Source of the DNA: Paragonimus westermani
Lineage: Eukaryota; Platyhelminthes; Trematoda; Plagiorchiida; Troglotrematidae
DNA length: 64,000 bases
Direction of reading: 5' to 3'
Assembly: GCA_008508345.1 (NCBI GenBank)
Contig: QNGE01002683.1
Coordinates: 20,139-84,138 of the forward strand
Below the pieces are notes generated by a model. That model was not told the DNA's origin and searched no databases. It saw only the letters and a program-made list of their open reading frames with translations. Below, in pieces: positions 62,901 to 64,000 of the stretch (its first letter is position 1; each line of letters starts with the position of its first letter). The position numbers and the translations under genes are program-made.

Positions 62901-63299
62901 TGAGACTGGATCTTGACGTGGTGTGACATCTTGCGCATCTCAATGACCTATTAGGCTAAATTGGACGTTGTGGCCACCACACAGACAGAGTCACTTATAC
63001 CAGGCAGGCCAGTAAGTAAAGATCTGACAAACCAGTCTCCTGGTCCTTCAGGTTGGGGGCTAGAAGAAGGTTGGCATCTTTTTCCGAAAAATGTAACACT
63101 TCTGGTACACCGCCATCTAACCCTCTGTCTTGCGGTACAGGCTATTGAGCCAAAGGCTTAGGTTGGGAACTCTACTTGTTCTTCTGTCTAGGTCTGGACG
63201 TCCCAGCACTACGTCAGCCTACACACAACGATGAAAACTTAAAACACCTGCAATCCCATACTGCGTCGGCTCTCTCGCAGTATAAACCGGGTCGCCCTA
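59920..63299. other. Upstream intron of gene 1
   Basis: Should be intron between exon A and the missing LamG1/discoidin exons. Apart from the Penelope-like fragment at 60990-61471 nothing is recognised; in particular no LamG or discoidin exon is visible on the minus strand. Confidence 0.6.
60990..61471 (+). mobile_element. Penelope-like element fragment (post-palm region)
   Basis: Two adjoining plus-strand frames. The first has YKQGLVQTSLHKAQQLC and EEEEVLRKFLVTNKYFRN. The second has LLKGDHILTEVGRKLQYASV and YPTAGLHLLISAR. These match, in order, the thumb-like region and linker of Penelope-like proteins (G-L-[VI]-x-T-L-x-x-R-A, then L-x-x-N-x-Y, then K-G-D-x-x-x-x-x-[IV]-x-x-[RK]-L). They lie in an intron or upstream region of gene 1. 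Confidence 0.55.
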
Positions 63300-64000
63300 T
63301 CTGCTGCATACAGCAGGGTGGATAGACGAAAACATGCTACTGCTGACCCCTCCCCCACTGTCTTATCAAATTTAGCTCTCAGGCCCCTCCCGATTCCCAA
63401 TTCTGATAACTTCTCTGCAGGTCCCACGGCAGATATAATTAATCATAGTAGCACTGTGCCGGTATGTCTCAGCTCTCGCCACTCAGTCCTAAACCTCCCT
63501 CGTTCTGTGCTTCGACCTGGAACGCAAATTAATATAGGTGCCTTCAGCGTTCGTACTCTAAAACAGATAGGTCAACAGGCTTCTCTCGCATGAACGTCAG
63601 ATTCGCTGCATATCGATGTTTTCTGTATCTCAGAGACTAGAATCCACGACAGTAGTCAACGTATTGAGTTAACAGCACCCACACTTTCTACCCGATACTG
63701 GTTATACACTTCAGGTGACTCTCCGGCCGCCGTTACCGGTCACGCGTGAGTAGGTATAGTCCTCAGTATGACGGCCGCAGCCGCATTGATAAATTGGATT
63801 CCTGTTAATAGTAGACTACGTGCCGTCCGCTTGGCAGGTTCTGTTAGGGTCATTTCTAGACGCAAAACCGTCAGAAATCTTTTCGTTGTGTCTGATTACT
63901 CTTCAACTGGCTGTAATGACGTCGGCGTCGAGGACGTCCTTTGCTCGGATCTGGCCGCTCTCCTCCGGTCGACACGTGGTTCTGATATAGTCGTTCTGGC
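63300..64000 (+). mobile_element. LINE 5' end with apurinic-type endonuclease domain, runs off window
   Basis: Plus strand reads NIGAFSVRTLKQIGQQASL, DVFCISETRIHDSS, LINWIPVNSRLRAVRLAGSV, then LFVVSDYSSTGC and GSDIVVLA. This is the N-terminal endonuclease (EEP fold) of fluke CR1/RTE-like elements. The conserved asparagine of G-A-F-N-V-R-T-L is serine here, and two TGA stops interrupt the frame (after QQASLA and after VTGHA), so it is decayed. Upstream of about 63500 is probably 5' UTR. Confidence 0.75.

Noticed and set aside
1..64000. CRISPR arrays, bacterial operons, phage or integron features
   Set aside because: No regularly spaced repeats or prokaryotic gene organisation; the window is plainly animal nuclear DNA.

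Overview
This is a eukaryotic, intron-rich window, most likely from a digenean flatworm (fluke). I infer this from three things: decayed Penelope-like elements and CR1/RTE-like LINEs with fluke-style protein motifs; a tRNA-derived SINE that carries a hammerhead ribozyme, as the schistosome Sm-alpha element does; and a gene whose 5' introns are tiny while its neighbour's downstream introns are kilobases long. I cannot name the species.

The main content is a neurexin IV / contactin-associated protein (Caspr/CNTNAP) type cell-adhesion gene on the minus strand. Twelve exons between 59919 and 15141 (exons A to L) splice in frame with fully consistent phases. They encode about 1054 residues: end of laminin G1, laminin G2, EGF1, fibrinogen-like region, laminin G3, EGF2, laminin G4, a proline-rich stalk, one transmembrane helix, and a short cytoplasmic tail with a band-4.1-type juxtamembrane motif and a PDZ-ligand-like C-terminus (KEWWL). 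The 5' end (signal peptide, discoidin domain, start of LamG1) lies beyond base 64000.

Downstream of its stop codon, on the same strand, four exons at 6745-5854 encode a discoidin (F5/8C) domain and the start of a LamG domain. That is the 5' part of a second Caspr-like gene running off the left edge, so the window holds a head-to-tail tandem pair: the 3' three quarters of gene 1 and the 5' start of gene 2.

Introns and intergenic DNA hold repeats. Penelope-like fragments lie at about 2-5 kb, 7.2-7.7 kb, 16.5-17 kb and 61-61.5 kb. LINE fragments lie at 24.2 kb, 42.7-43.5 kb, 57.6-59.0 kb and 63.3-64.0 kb. There are about nine copies or pieces of the hammerhead SINE, including two head-to-head inverted pairs (29.6-30.4 kb and 44.4-44.85 kb). 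A near-identical 422-bp direct repeat brackets the exon at 52.1 kb. Most remaining intron and intergenic DNA shows nothing I can identify. All short ORFs outside the listed exons and elements look like chance reading frames.
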